Below, piece by piece: positions 33,641 through 42,520 of a stretch of DNA of 64,000 nt. The stretch's first letter is position 1, and the number at the start of each line of letters is the position of its first letter. Below the pieces are notes generated by a model. That model worked only from the letters and a program-made list of their open reading frames with translations, was not told the origin of the DNA and searched no databases. A program made the position numbers and the translations under genes. Source of the stretch: an uncultured Candidatus Entotheonella sp. (GTDB lineage Bacteria > Tectomicrobia > Entotheonellia > Entotheonellales > Entotheonellaceae); the NCBI GenBank assembly GCA_951828535.1, contig OX639990.1:1289300-1353299 (forward strand), given 5' to 3'.

Positions 33641-34930
33641 TCAGCCCCGACCTTGCGATTGCACGACGTTGACCGGCGCCTGATCCTGCAGGCTGTTTTG
33701 CCCAGAAAGCACCACCTCGTCACCCGCCGTCAGGCCCTCGCGAATCTCCACCAGCGTATCGTTCATCAGGCCCGTGCTGACCGGCTGCCGATGCGCCAAC
33801 CCATCCCGGACGACGAACACGAACACCGTGGGCTCGGTGCCGGCCGGCCGCAAGGCGTCACGCGGGACGATCACGACATCCTCGCGCTCCGCCAGGATCA
33901 ACGTCACCTTCGCAAACATTCCCGGCTTGAGCCGGTAGTCCGGGTTCGCCAAACCGATCTCCACCTCGCCGCTGCGGCTGCCCGGATCAACGGTCGGACC
34001 GAGGCGCCGCACCGTGCCCGGGAACGGCTCGTCGGCATACGCATCCACCTGAATCAGCGCCTTATGACCCGGACGAACGGCCACAATATCCCGCTCGCTG
34101 ATGGGCACCTCGATCTTCACGGTCTGCATCGCCTCGATAGTCACGACGGGCGTTTGCGACGTCGCCACATAGGCGCCGGGGTCGACGTAGCGGTGGCTGA
34201 CGATGCCATCCATGGGAGAGGTGATGACGGTGTGCTGTAATTCGATGGTTGCCAGCTCGCGTGCGGCCTGTGCGGCCCGCAGGCGGGCTTGCAGGGCTTG
34301 GCGGGCCTCGCTTCGCGCCCCGGTGCGGAGCAGTTGCAGACGTTGGCTGGCGCTGTTGTGCATGGCGCGCGCCTGATGCAGGCGGCGGGTGGCGTCCTCA
34401 AGCTCCTGGGTGGGCTGCAGACCGCGCTCGACCATACCGCGCGCGCGTTCGGCGAACCCCTCGGCGTTAGCCAATTCAGCGCGGCTGTGCTCGACCGCAT
34501 CGACCGCCTGGGCGATTTCCTCCGGCAGCGCGCCGGACTGCATCTGCGCCCACTCCGCCTGCAGCGCGTCAACCTCTGCGGCGGCCCTAGCCACCCGCGC
34601 CTGAAACTCGGCATCGGCAACGCGGGCGATCATCTGGCCGGCGCGAACCGGATCCCCCTCCATGACGCTCAATTCCTCAAGGTGCCCGGCGGTTTTTGGA
34701 AACACCTCGACGCGCGCCTCCGCCAGGATGTCGCCCGTGGCCGCGAGGGACTGGGTAAGCGTGCCGCGTCGGGCGATGATGGTCTGGACGGGAAACGGCT
34801 TGACGGTCGGTGGCTGCTGGGCGGCGGCGGGACTGTCGGCCGTAGGAACGGGCGACAGATAGGTGTAGGTGAGAACGACGGCTCCAACAACAAGCACGAT
34901 CGCCAAGGCGGTAGCCATCCTACGGCGCAT
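33641..34930 (-). CDS. RND efflux periplasmic adaptor subunit (membrane fusion protein)
   Basis: The 429-residue adaptor is anchored by an N-terminal membrane segment (ALAIVLVVGAVVLTYTYL). Its lipoyl domain is split in two halves (AEARVEVFPKTAGHLEELSVMEGDPVRAGQ and ITSPMDGIVSHRYVDPGAYV) around a helical hairpin of about 120 residues. Beta-barrel and membrane-proximal domains follow (RRLGPTVDPGSRSGEVEIGL, VVIVPRDALRP). It links the RND pump to an outer-membrane channel. It is the first gene of the operon, 30 bases before the pump gene. Confidence 0.93.
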   Translation of the reverse strand: MRRRMATALAIVLVVGAVVLTYTYLSPVPTADSPAAAQQPPTVKPFPVQTIIARRGTLTQSLAATGDILAEARVEVFPKTAGHLEELSVMEGDPVRAGQMIARVADAEFQARVARAAAEVDALQAEWAQMQSGALPEEIAQAVDAVEHSRAELANAEGFAERARGMVERGLQPTQELEDATRRLHQARAMHNSASQRLQLLRTGARSEARQALQARLRAAQAARELATIELQHTVITSPMDGIVSHRYVDPGAYVATSQTPVVTIEAMQTVKIEVPISERDIVAVRPGHKALIQVDAYADEPFPGTVRRLGPTVDPGSRSGEVEIGLANPDYRLKPGMFAKVTLILAEREDVVIVPRDALRPAGTEPTVFVFVVRDGLAHRQPVSTGLMNDTLVEIREGLTAGDEVVLSGQNSLQDQAPVNVVQSQGRG

Positions 34931-35019
34931 TACAGTGTACCAGTGGGGCAGGACAGCCCGGAAAATTTTCCTTGAGCATACGATTTGCGTGCCATGGCGA
35001 GCATTCTAGCACCAGCGCC

Positions 35020-35808
35020 CTAGACCATGCCAGCCGAAGAACCGCCGTCCACCATATACACGCCGCCCGTGCAGAAGCCGCTTTCGTCGCTGGCCAAGAA
35101 CAACATCAGCCGCGCGACTTCCTCGGGGTCGCCGTAGCGCCGCAGCGGGATGCGCGCGGCATGCGACGCCTTGACGCTCTCCACGGTTGCCTCGGTGCCG
35201 AGCCATGAGGTGCGCATTTCTTCGAGGGAACGCATCATGCGGGTTTCGATGGGCGCCGGGTTGACGGTGTTTACCCGAATACCGTCGGCAGCGCATTCCA
35301 GCGCCGCGGTGCGCATGAGGCCAATGACGGCGTGCTTGCTGGTCGTGTAGGCCGACATGCCCACGGAGCCGCGAATACCGGCAACCGATGAGGTGATCAC
35401 GATGCTGCCGCCGCCCCGCTGGCGCATCAGGGGGATGGCCGCTCTGACCCCCAGCCAAACGCCACGAACGTTGACCGCCATGACGTGATCAAACACCTCG
35501 ACCGGGTAATCCGGGATGGCGTGAAGCTCGCCCTCCACACCGGCGTTGGCCAGGAAGACATCTACGCCACCGTAGCGCTCAACGGCCGTCTGGAAGAATT
35601 GGCGCACCGAATCGGGCTGCGTCGCATCGGCCACCGCATAGCTGACGGCGTCCCCCGAGATGTCACCCACGGCCTGCTGCAACGCCCCTTCGTTGACGTC
35701 CACCAACAACACCCGGGCGCCTTCCGCAGCGAAAAGTCCGCCCGCGGCTCGGCCGATGCCGCCCGCCCCGCCCGTTATCACCGCCACTTTATCGGCCAAT
35801 CTCGCCAC
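35020..35808 (-). CDS. Short-chain dehydrogenase/reductase
   Basis: A 262-residue classical SDR with cofactor motif TGGAGGIGRA (13-22), an acidic residue after the second strand (LLVDVNEG) favouring NAD, the NAG motif (LANAGVEG), the catalytic Ser in SSVAGIRG and YxxxK in YTTSKHA. The C-terminus FCTGGVYMVDGGSSAGM is typical. Substrate unknown. The start is GTG 35808 behind GGGGAGG. It is divergent from an MFS transporter gene, with about 150 bases between them. Confidence 0.9.
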   Translation of the reverse strand: MARLADKVAVITGGAGGIGRAAGGLFAAEGARVLLVDVNEGALQQAVGDISGDAVSYAVADATQPDSVRQFFQTAVERYGGVDVFLANAGVEGELHAIPDYPVEVFDHVMAVNVRGVWLGVRAAIPLMRQRGGGSIVITSSVAGIRGSVGMSAYTTSKHAVIGLMRTAALECAADGIRVNTVNPAPIETRMMRSLEEMRTSWLGTEATVESVKASHAARIPLRRYGDPEEVARLMLFLASDESGFCTGGVYMVDGGSSAGMV

Positions 35809-35958
35809 GTGCCCTCCCCTTCCCTGATCGTCATCGGTTCGCGGCTATTCCCTGCCCCGTATGGACCTGCACACGCTCTGGAGTGCGCCGCCAGCATAGC
35901 ACGTGCGCAAAGGGTCCGTTGCCGGTTCACTGCCGCCAATTGTGATAGGCTGGTGCGC

Positions 35959-37110
35959 ATGACTCCCCTTTCCCAGCAGAACCGCGGCATCGCAGCGGTT
36001 CTGCTCAACAACGTGCTGCTCGGGTTTGCCGTCGGCATGTTCCTGCCGCTCGTCCCGCTGCGGCTGCACGAACTCGGCATTACCGCAGGACTGATTGGGC
36101 TGAACGCGGCCGCCTCCTCCGTGGCGGTTCTGGGTATCGCATCCGTCACCACCCGCATTCTCAGGCGCATCGGATACCCGGTGGCCATCGGCCTGGGCGC
36201 TGTCCTGTTTGCCCTTGCCCTGCTCGGCATGATGTGGCGGGAAGGGTTCGGCGCCTGGACGGCCTGCCGGTTCGTCGCCGGACTCGGGCTCGCCCTGCAC
36301 TGGATATCGAGTGAAAGCTGGGTTAATCAAGCCGCGTCCGATGCCCGCCGCGGACGCATCCTGTCCCTCTACGTAGCCTGCTTCATCGGCGGCACCGCGG
36401 CCGGCTCCGCTTCGCTCGATTTTTTGGACATGAGCGGCAACCGCCCCTTCCTCATCATGATCATTCTGTCGGTAGCGGCAACGGCCCTGATTCCCCTCGG
36501 GCGCAAGGGCGCGCCGCCGACGGGCGGAATGCCGACAGCTGGCCTGTTCGTGCGGGTACGACAGGCGCCAAGGCTAATGGCCGCGGCACTCACGATGGGC
36601 ATCGCGCAGGGGTCGGCCCTGAGTCTTTTGGCGCTTTACGGGGTAAGCGCCGGGCTGACGCAGGGAGCGGCGGTGTGGCTGAACGCCGCCTATCTGATAG
36701 GTGGGGTTCTCTTGCAGGCACCCATCGGGTGGGCCGTGGACCGCTTCGACCGCCACCGACTGCTCGTTTACATGGCCTTGGCAGCAGCCGGGTCCAGCGT
36801 GCTGATGCACGGTTTCATCGGCACGACGGTTCCCCTGTACGCCCTGGCATTTTGCGGCGGCGGCATCAGCCTGGGCCTCTACACGGCGGGATTGGCGCTC
36901 TTGGGCAGCCGTTTCCAGAGCGGCGGCATGGCCGCGGCAAACGCGGCCTTCATTCTGACCTGGGAGTTGGGCATGCTGTCCGGCGGGCCGTTGGCGGGCG
37001 GCGCTATCGCCTTGATGGGCGCGGTAGGATTTCCGCTGGTCACCACGAGCGCCATGATGGCCGTGGCGCTCATCACCCTGCGGCGCCGCGGAGACGGGTC
37101 AGCGCCGTAA
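35959..37110 (+). CDS. Major facilitator superfamily transporter
   Basis: A 383-residue membrane protein with about twelve helices. It resembles the YcaD/UMF-type MFS group: MFLPLVPLRLHELGITAGLIGLNAA at the start and the cytoplasmic loop GWAVDRFDRHRLLV between the helices of the second half. Substrate not predictable. The frame is open from 35485 antisense to the SDR gene, but that part is a shadow. ATG 35959 lies just before the first helix, though with a weak ribosome-binding site. It converges with the CoA-transferase gene, two bases apart. Confidence 0.88.
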   Translation: MTPLSQQNRGIAAVLLNNVLLGFAVGMFLPLVPLRLHELGITAGLIGLNAAASSVAVLGIASVTTRILRRIGYPVAIGLGAVLFALALLGMMWREGFGAWTACRFVAGLGLALHWISSESWVNQAASDARRGRILSLYVACFIGGTAAGSASLDFLDMSGNRPFLIMIILSVAATALIPLGRKGAPPTGGMPTAGLFVRVRQAPRLMAAALTMGIAQGSALSLLALYGVSAGLTQGAAVWLNAAYLIGGVLLQAPIGWAVDRFDRHRLLVYMALAAAGSSVLMHGFIGTTVPLYALAFCGGGISLGLYTAGLALLGSRFQSGGMAAANAAFILTWELGMLSGGPLAGGAIALMGAVGFPLVTTSAMMAVALITLRRRGDGSAP

Positions 37111-37112
37111 AC

Positions 37113-38327
37113 TCAGATGATGTCCTGCGATTTCAGATCTTCCAGATCGTCAGGCGTCAGGTCCAGCCACTCGGCATAGACCTCGGTGTTGTGCTCGCCG
37201 AGCAGCGGGGAGCGATCGACGTCGACGTGGGAATCGGACATCTTGACCGGCCATCCCGGCAGGGTGAACTTGCCACGCTCGGGATGATCCACCGTGACAA
37301 TCATTTCTCGGTCCTGCAACGCTTGGTCCTCGGTCAGTTCCAGCGTGTCGTACACCGCCCCGGCGGGAACCCCGGCGTCGCCCAACGTCTGCATGACTTC
37401 CCGCTTGGTGCGGCTCCGGGTGAACTCGGTCAGCAGGCGGTCCACTTCGTCGTGATTGGCCCAGCGCTTCTGCGGCGAATTGAACCGCTCGTCGCCGATC
37501 AGGTCCTCGCGGCCGATAGCTTTCAGCAGCCGGTCCCAGTGCCGGTTGCCGGCGCGGCTGGTGTAGATGAAACAGTAGTCATTCAGCCCGTCGCCCTTGC
37601 AGGGATAGAGCCCGCTGGGCGCCGTGGTGCCGAGTGCGCTGCGATTGCCCGACCTGACGGCGGCCTCGCCGCTCAGCGCTTGGCGGGCGAAGGCGATGCG
37701 ACTGAAGTTGATTACGGCGTCCTGCATGGCCACCTGGATACGTTGCCCCTTGCCGGTCTGCTGTCGCTGATGCAGCGCCGCCAGAACGCCGATGGCACAG
37801 TGCAGCCCGGTGCCGGTGTCACCGATGGTCGGACCGGGTTTCAGCGGCTCCGTCTCCGGCGTGCCGGTCAGGCTCAGCGAGCCGCCCGCAGACTGCGCGA
37901 TCATGTCGAAACTGACGTAATTCTCGTACGGCCCCGGCCCAAAGCCCTTGATCTGCGCGTAGATGACACGCGGGTTGATCTCATGCACCGCGTCAAAGCC
38001 AAAGCCCAGCCGCTCGATCGTGCCGGGGGCAAAATTCTCGATCATGATGTCGGCTTTTTTCAGCATCTCCGTGAACAGCTCCCGGCCGCGGGATGTGCGC
38101 AGATTCAGGGTGATGCTGCGCTTGTTGGCATTGAGCAGCATGAAGTAAGGCGAATCAACGCCGGATTGGTCGGTGGACGCACTACGACCCTGGTCGCCGC
38201 CGTCGGGATTCTCGACTTTGATAATGTCGGCACCCAGCCAGGCGAGTGCCTCGGTGCACGATGTCCCGGCCTCGAATTGTGTCAGATCAAGAACTTTGAT
38301 ACCCGCTAATGCGGTGCTTTGCGCCAT
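37113..38327 (-). CDS. CaiB/BaiF family CoA-transferase
   Basis: A class III CoA-transferase of 404 residues. It begins LAGIKVLDLTQFEAGTSCTEALAWLGADIIKVENPDGGDQGR, with the family's DLT motif, the ADIIKVE strand and catalytic-Asp region (FDMIAQSAGG), and later RPHAR-like GDTGTGLHCAIGVLAAL. Such enzymes move CoA between carboxylic acids such as oxalate, carnitine or (R)-benzylsuccinate; the pair here is unknown. The longer frame to 38525 is ignored because AAGGAG lies eight bases before ATG 38327. A Uma2 gene lies 34 bases upstream. Confidence 0.9.
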   Translation of the reverse strand: MAQSTALAGIKVLDLTQFEAGTSCTEALAWLGADIIKVENPDGGDQGRSASTDQSGVDSPYFMLLNANKRSITLNLRTSRGRELFTEMLKKADIMIENFAPGTIERLGFGFDAVHEINPRVIYAQIKGFGPGPYENYVSFDMIAQSAGGSLSLTGTPETEPLKPGPTIGDTGTGLHCAIGVLAALHQRQQTGKGQRIQVAMQDAVINFSRIAFARQALSGEAAVRSGNRSALGTTAPSGLYPCKGDGLNDYCFIYTSRAGNRHWDRLLKAIGREDLIGDERFNSPQKRWANHDEVDRLLTEFTRSRTKREVMQTLGDAGVPAGAVYDTLELTEDQALQDREMIVTVDHPERGKFTLPGWPVKMSDSHVDVDRSPLLGEHNTEVYAEWLDLTPDDLEDLKSQDII

Positions 38328-38361
38328 GGCGTGAACTCCTTTTTGCATATCAGGATGCAGG

Positions 38362-38913
38362 TTAACGAAACAGGTCGCGCACCTCGGCGCTGAATCCATC
38401 GAATACGGGGCTGCCGTCCACGGTTTCCTCTTCCCTGAGCACCCGGACGTCTTCCCTGGATCGATAAACAGTGACCGACCGCGTGGCGGGATACACGACC
38501 CACACCAGCCGGCACCCGCCGTCAAGCCAAGTAAAGACCTTGCTTTGCAGGTCGGATGCGGTATCCGTTGGGGACACGACTTCGACCACGAGGTCAGGTA
38601 TCAGTCGCATATAACCGGCGGGAAGATCGCCCGTCGGCAACCGGTCAGCGGCAACGAAGGCGGCATCGGGGGCGCGGACCGTATCGGGGTCGGTCGACAG
38701 AACGAATCCCGTTTCGGCGGCAAAAACCTTCCCCAGTCCTAGCTGATGTACGAATTGGTAGAGGATAATCCCCGCCTTCATCGCGACGAGGCCGTGCGGT
38801 TTTCCTGCTGGCGATATCTCGTTCAAAACCCCTTCTGTCAACTCGTAACGCTTGCCGTCACTGGGCAGCTTGAGGAGTTCGTCGGCGGTCATCAGCTTCG
38901 TTGAAACTGTCAT
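38362..38913 (-). CDS. Uma2-family putative endonuclease (DUF820)
   Basis: A protein of 183 residues in the Uma2/DUF820 family, restriction-endonuclease-like folds found in many environmental bacteria. It has MTADELLKLPSDGKRYELTEGVL at the start, then VRAPDAAFVAADR, PDLVVEVVSPTDTASDLQSKVFTWLDGGCRLVWVV. The residues D...E-V-x-S and the K after DLQSK correspond to the PD-(D/E)xK site. Cellular role unknown; such genes are usually scattered singletons. The neighbour downstream is a CoA-transferase, apparently unrelated. Confidence 0.88.
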   Translation of the reverse strand: MTVSTKLMTADELLKLPSDGKRYELTEGVLNEISPAGKPHGLVAMKAGIILYQFVHQLGLGKVFAAETGFVLSTDPDTVRAPDAAFVAADRLPTGDLPAGYMRLIPDLVVEVVSPTDTASDLQSKVFTWLDGGCRLVWVVYPATRSVTVYRSREDVRVLREEETVDGSPVFDGFSAEVRDLFR

Positions 38914-38997
38914 GGGTGCGTTCTCTACGGGAAGTATGGGCGTCTCTGAAGGACCTGAAAGGGCGATGGTAGCCCATCAACCTGGATATTTCCAGGA

Positions 38998-40773
38998 CTA
39001 TGCCGCGCCGATGAAAACAGCCAGCGCGAGACCGGCGAGGAACACCACGATCCACATCACCGTGGCGCCGATCGGCAGGCGATAGCGGTTCTCGTCGTAT
39101 ACCAACCGGTCGCCCTTGGGCGACGCCTCTTCGGCAAGCGGCGGAAGGTGCAGGGGGGCGCCGGTAAGCCTGTCGTGCACAAGATACGGATTACGGGCAT
39201 AGGGCAGCAGCGCCTGCAAAACGCGCGCGCGGAGGGCTTCCGAGACAGTCCCGGCCTGTCGCGCAAGGGCGATTAGATGGGCGAAGACGGCTTGCAGCGG
39301 CCGGCGGTAGAACCAGTCCGTGTCCAGGGTCACCGTCGTCTCGCGGTGGAACCGGTCCAGCAGCCACCAGAAGGCGAGCCCCGTGCCGATCAGCAGTTGC
39401 AGCGACGACACGACGTGATCGACGGTAAACGGATGGTACTCGGCGGCAAACGGCAGCCGCGCGTATAGCGGCTGCGGGAAGAGCCCCAGCCAGACGCAGA
39501 AGAAGGCACCCACGGCCATCGCCAGGAGCATGTTGACTGGCAGGCGCTGCGCCGACAGACCCCGGTCACCGCCCATGAAGGTGAAATACGGCAGCTTCAG
39601 CCCGACGCTCAGAAAGGTGCCCACGCCGGCCAACGTCAGCAGAAGTTCCGGCAGCGGCAAATGCGCTTCGGCGGCAGCCGAGACGATCATCGACTTGCTG
39701 GTGAAGCCGTTGAACAGCGGCACGCCGGAAATCGACAGCGCGGCCACCATGTACAGGCCGAAAACGAGGGGCATGGTGCCGCTCAGGCCGCCAAGATCGC
39801 TCAGTTTACGTTTGCCGGTCGCCTGGATCACCGCCCCGGCGCCCATGAACAGCAGTGCCTTGTATAGAATGTGGCAGAAGGCGTGAGCGCCGCTGCCGTT
39901 CAGGGCCAGCGCCGTGCCCATGCCCACTGCTGCCACCATGTAGCCGACCTGACTGACGATGTGGTAGGCCAGCAGGCGGCGGATATCATTTTCGAGGATG
40001 GCGTAGACCACGCCGTACAAGGTCATGACCGCCCCGGCCCACAGCAGAACCTCGGCGCCCGGAAAGAGGCGGATGAGCACGTAAACGGCTGTCTTGGTGG
40101 TGAAGGCGCTCAGGAACACGCTGCCGGTGACCGAGGCTTCCGGATAGGCATCCGTCAGCCAGGCGTGCAGCGGCGGCACCGCGGCGTTGATCACCACGCC
40201 CAGAAGAATGAGCCAGAAGGCAGCGTCCGGCGTTTCGCTCTGCGTCAGAGCCGCCAGGTTGACGTCGCCGCCATGGAGCAGGTGGAGCAAAATCCCGGAG
40301 AACAACAGCGAGCCACCGAAAATGTGCACCAGCAGATATCGGTATCCGGCCGCCTGCGACTGCGCCGTGCCGCCGAACCACACCACGAACAGCGACGCCA
40401 CCGCCATCAGCTCCCAAAAGACGAACAGCGTGATCCAATCGCCGGCGAACACAACCCCGAGGCCGCCACCGGCGTAGACCAGGGTGGCGGCGTGCTCGAC
40501 GCCGCGCCGCACGTGCAAGGCATACAGAACGCCGATGCAGGCAATCAGGCTGAAGATAAGGCCGAACACATGGCTCAGGGCGTCCACATGCAACACGTGC
40601 AGCGTGTAGTTGGGCAGCGCCCACGACAAGCTCGCGGCAGTGTCGAGCTCCCATGTCGCCCAAAGCGTTGCCAGCGTCCCGGCCAGCAGAACGATCTGCC
40701 GCAGGACACCGCGCGCAGCCATCGCCGCGCAGGCGGTCACGAACAGCACGAATGCGGGGTGCAGGGCGCTCAT
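38998..40773 (-). CDS. Mrp-type antiporter NuoL/MrpA-like (third antiporter-like) subunit
   Basis: A 591-residue polytopic protein of the NuoL/M/N-MrpA/D superfamily: FVFWELMAVASLFVVWF (TM5 glutamate), PPLHAWLTDAYPEASVTGSVFLSAFTTKTAVY (TM7-8 with the key lysine) and ENDIRRLLAYHIVSQVGYM. The C-terminus holds a lateral helix and a final membrane anchor (VMWIVVFLAGLALAVFIGAA). It is the last gene of the operon. GTG/ATG alternatives upstream exist, but ATG 40773 overlaps the stop of the small upstream gene. It likely substitutes for the N-terminal part of MrpA, which is missing as one gene here. Confidence 0.85.
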   Translation of the reverse strand: MSALHPAFVLFVTACAAMAARGVLRQIVLLAGTLATLWATWELDTAASLSWALPNYTLHVLHVDALSHVFGLIFSLIACIGVLYALHVRRGVEHAATLVYAGGGLGVVFAGDWITLFVFWELMAVASLFVVWFGGTAQSQAAGYRYLLVHIFGGSLLFSGILLHLLHGGDVNLAALTQSETPDAAFWLILLGVVINAAVPPLHAWLTDAYPEASVTGSVFLSAFTTKTAVYVLIRLFPGAEVLLWAGAVMTLYGVVYAILENDIRRLLAYHIVSQVGYMVAAVGMGTALALNGSGAHAFCHILYKALLFMGAGAVIQATGKRKLSDLGGLSGTMPLVFGLYMVAALSISGVPLFNGFTSKSMIVSAAAEAHLPLPELLLTLAGVGTFLSVGLKLPYFTFMGGDRGLSAQRLPVNMLLAMAVGAFFCVWLGLFPQPLYARLPFAAEYHPFTVDHVVSSLQLLIGTGLAFWWLLDRFHRETTVTLDTDWFYRRPLQAVFAHLIALARQAGTVSEALRARVLQALLPYARNPYLVHDRLTGAPLHLPPLAEEASPKGDRLVYDENRYRLPIGATVMWIVVFLAGLALAVFIGAA

Positions 40774-41000
40774 GCCGGCTCGTCCTCGTCGGTGTACAGG
40801 TGGTCTCGTTGCAGCCAGGCGTGGCCCAGCCACTTGGCGCCGAGCACCAAGGCTAGGCATCCGGCAGTCCCGTAGACCAAATCGAACACCGGCGTGGCCT
40901 GCCACCAGAACACCGGGTGGCCGTGATGGCGATACACGATTTCCAGCACTACACTCACGCAGATGACCCCAGTAACCAGAACAGCCCCTGCTCGTTTCAA
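40770..41000 (-). CDS. Small membrane protein inside the Mrp operon
   Basis: A 76-residue protein starting with TTG at 41000, which overlaps the stop of the upstream mrpD-like gene (TTGA), with AGGAGG seven bases before it. Two predicted membrane segments are visible (AGAVLVTGVICVSVVLEIVY and VYGTAGCLALVLGAKWLGHAW) with a polar linker GHPVFWWQATPVFD and an acidic tail DEDEPA. Its stop overlaps the next antiporter gene. I do not recognise the family. Tight coupling on both sides argues for a real accessory subunit of the antiporter complex. Confidence 0.7.
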   Translation of the reverse strand: MKRAGAVLVTGVICVSVVLEIVYRHHGHPVFWWQATPVFDLVYGTAGCLALVLGAKWLGHAWLQRDHLYTDEDEPA

Positions 41001-42499
41001 GGCGTCCCTCCTCCTGCCAGCGCCTGCCCTGCCCCGGCCATGACGCTTTCGGCGGCGCTCCACGCCAGGTGGTAAAACTGCAGTCCGGCGTTCGGGTAGA
41101 TTCCCAGGATGAGCGAAACGACCGCCGTCGCCGCTAATGGCGCCCACAGGGCGGCGCCAACCTCGTCGAAGCGCATAGCCTGTCCGGGACGGCCAAAGAA
41201 AGCGGTGTACACGATGGGGAAAAAGTAGGCGAAATTGAGAATGCCGCTGGCGACAAACACCGCCAGAAACACCGCCTGGCCGGATTGCAGCGCCCCCATG
41301 CCCAGATTCCACTTGCTGATGAAACCGACAAACAGCGGCGTGCCGGCCAATCCCAGGGCGCCGAGAGTAAAGGCACCGAAGGTAATGGGCATCTGCCGCC
41401 CCAGGCCCGCCAGGTCGGGAATTTCCAGCTTGTGCGTCTTGACGTAGATGGCCCCGGCGCAGAAGAACAGGGTGATTTTCATAAAGCCGTGCGCCACGAT
41501 GTGGAACATAGCGCCGGCCACCGCGGCCGTAGAACCGAGCGCGGCGCCCAGAACAATGTAGGAGAGCTGGCTTACCGTGGAATAGGCCAGCCGGCGTTTG
41601 AGATTCTGCTCGCCCAGGGCGCGCACCGATGCCAGCAGGATGGTCAGCGCCGCGGCCACCGCCAGAACCGTGTCCGCCCCCATGGCCCGCAGCAGATCGA
41701 CGCCGAACACGTAATGCACCAGCCGCAGACAGCCGAAGGTTCCGGCCTTGACTACCGCCACGGCATGCAGCAACGCGCTTACCGGAGTCGGCGCCACCAT
41801 GGCGGCCGGCAGCCAGCTGTGCAGCGGCATGATGGCCGCCTTGGCCCCGACGCCGATCAGCCCGAGAACGAACACCAGCCCCAGCACGCCCAGCGGCGCT
41901 TTGCCCATGAGGAAACCGCCGGGCTGGAACGCCGCGCCCGGCGCCAGGACCGCGATGGCGACGATGGCCAGCAGCAGCAACTGCCCGGCGCCGAGGGTGT
42001 ACGCCAAGTACTTTCTGCCCGCGGCGACCGCCTCTTCGGTGCGGTCATGCACCACCAGGGGATAGGTGGCCAGCGTCAACATCTCATAGAACAGGAAAAA
42101 GGTGATCAGATTGCCGGCGAAGGCAATGCCCATGGTGGCGGACAGGCACACCGCGAAGCTGGCAAAATAGCCGGTCTGGTGGGTGTAATGCCCGGCGCGC
42201 ATGTAGCCGACCGAATAGATGGAGGTGAGAATCCACAGGCCAGCGGCCAGGAGGGCAAAGATGAGGCCGAACAGGTCGGCGCGCAGGTGCAGGGACCAGC
42301 CGGGCAGCAGCTCGGCGTAGGTGGCTTCGATGACGCCGCCGGCCAGGACCGTCGGTAGCATTGAGACCACCAGCAGAAACTTGACGGCGGCGGCAACGAA
42401 CGTCCAGGCTTCGCGCACATTCGGGCGACGGTCGGAGAGCAGAATCGCCCCGGCGGCAAGCAGCGAAACCAGCACGGCCAGGAGCGGATAGTGGGACAT
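40997..42499 (-). CDS. Mrp-type Na+/H+ antiporter subunit D-like (second copy)
   Basis: A 500-residue antiporter-like subunit with about fourteen helices: FFLFYEMLTLATYPLVV (TM5 glutamate), MPLHSWLPAAMVAPTPVSALLHAVAVVKAG (TM7-8 with conserved histidines and lysine) and QNLKRRLAYSTVSQLSYI. The motifs are canonical for proton-translocating MrpA/D and NuoL/M proteins. It follows another mrpD-like gene by about 20 bases. Presence of two full-length D-like subunits plus a third at the operon end suggests three ion channels rather than the two of standard Mrp. Confidence 0.87.
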   Translation of the reverse strand: MSHYPLLAVLVSLLAAGAILLSDRRPNVREAWTFVAAAVKFLLVVSMLPTVLAGGVIEATYAELLPGWSLHLRADLFGLIFALLAAGLWILTSIYSVGYMRAGHYTHQTGYFASFAVCLSATMGIAFAGNLITFFLFYEMLTLATYPLVVHDRTEEAVAAGRKYLAYTLGAGQLLLLAIVAIAVLAPGAAFQPGGFLMGKAPLGVLGLVFVLGLIGVGAKAAIMPLHSWLPAAMVAPTPVSALLHAVAVVKAGTFGCLRLVHYVFGVDLLRAMGADTVLAVAAALTILLASVRALGEQNLKRRLAYSTVSQLSYIVLGAALGSTAAVAGAMFHIVAHGFMKITLFFCAGAIYVKTHKLEIPDLAGLGRQMPITFGAFTLGALGLAGTPLFVGFISKWNLGMGALQSGQAVFLAVFVASGILNFAYFFPIVYTAFFGRPGQAMRFDEVGAALWAPLAATAVVSLILGIYPNAGLQFYHLAWSAAESVMAGAGQALAGGGTP

Positions 42500-42520
42500 G
42501 AATGGAGCCCTTCCGTTTGG

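Noticed and set aside
36675-38309. 544-codon plus-strand frame across MFS end and the CoA-transferase gene
   Set aside because: It is antisense to the CaiB/BaiF CoA-transferase, which has clear family motifs; no domain visible in the plus-strand product.
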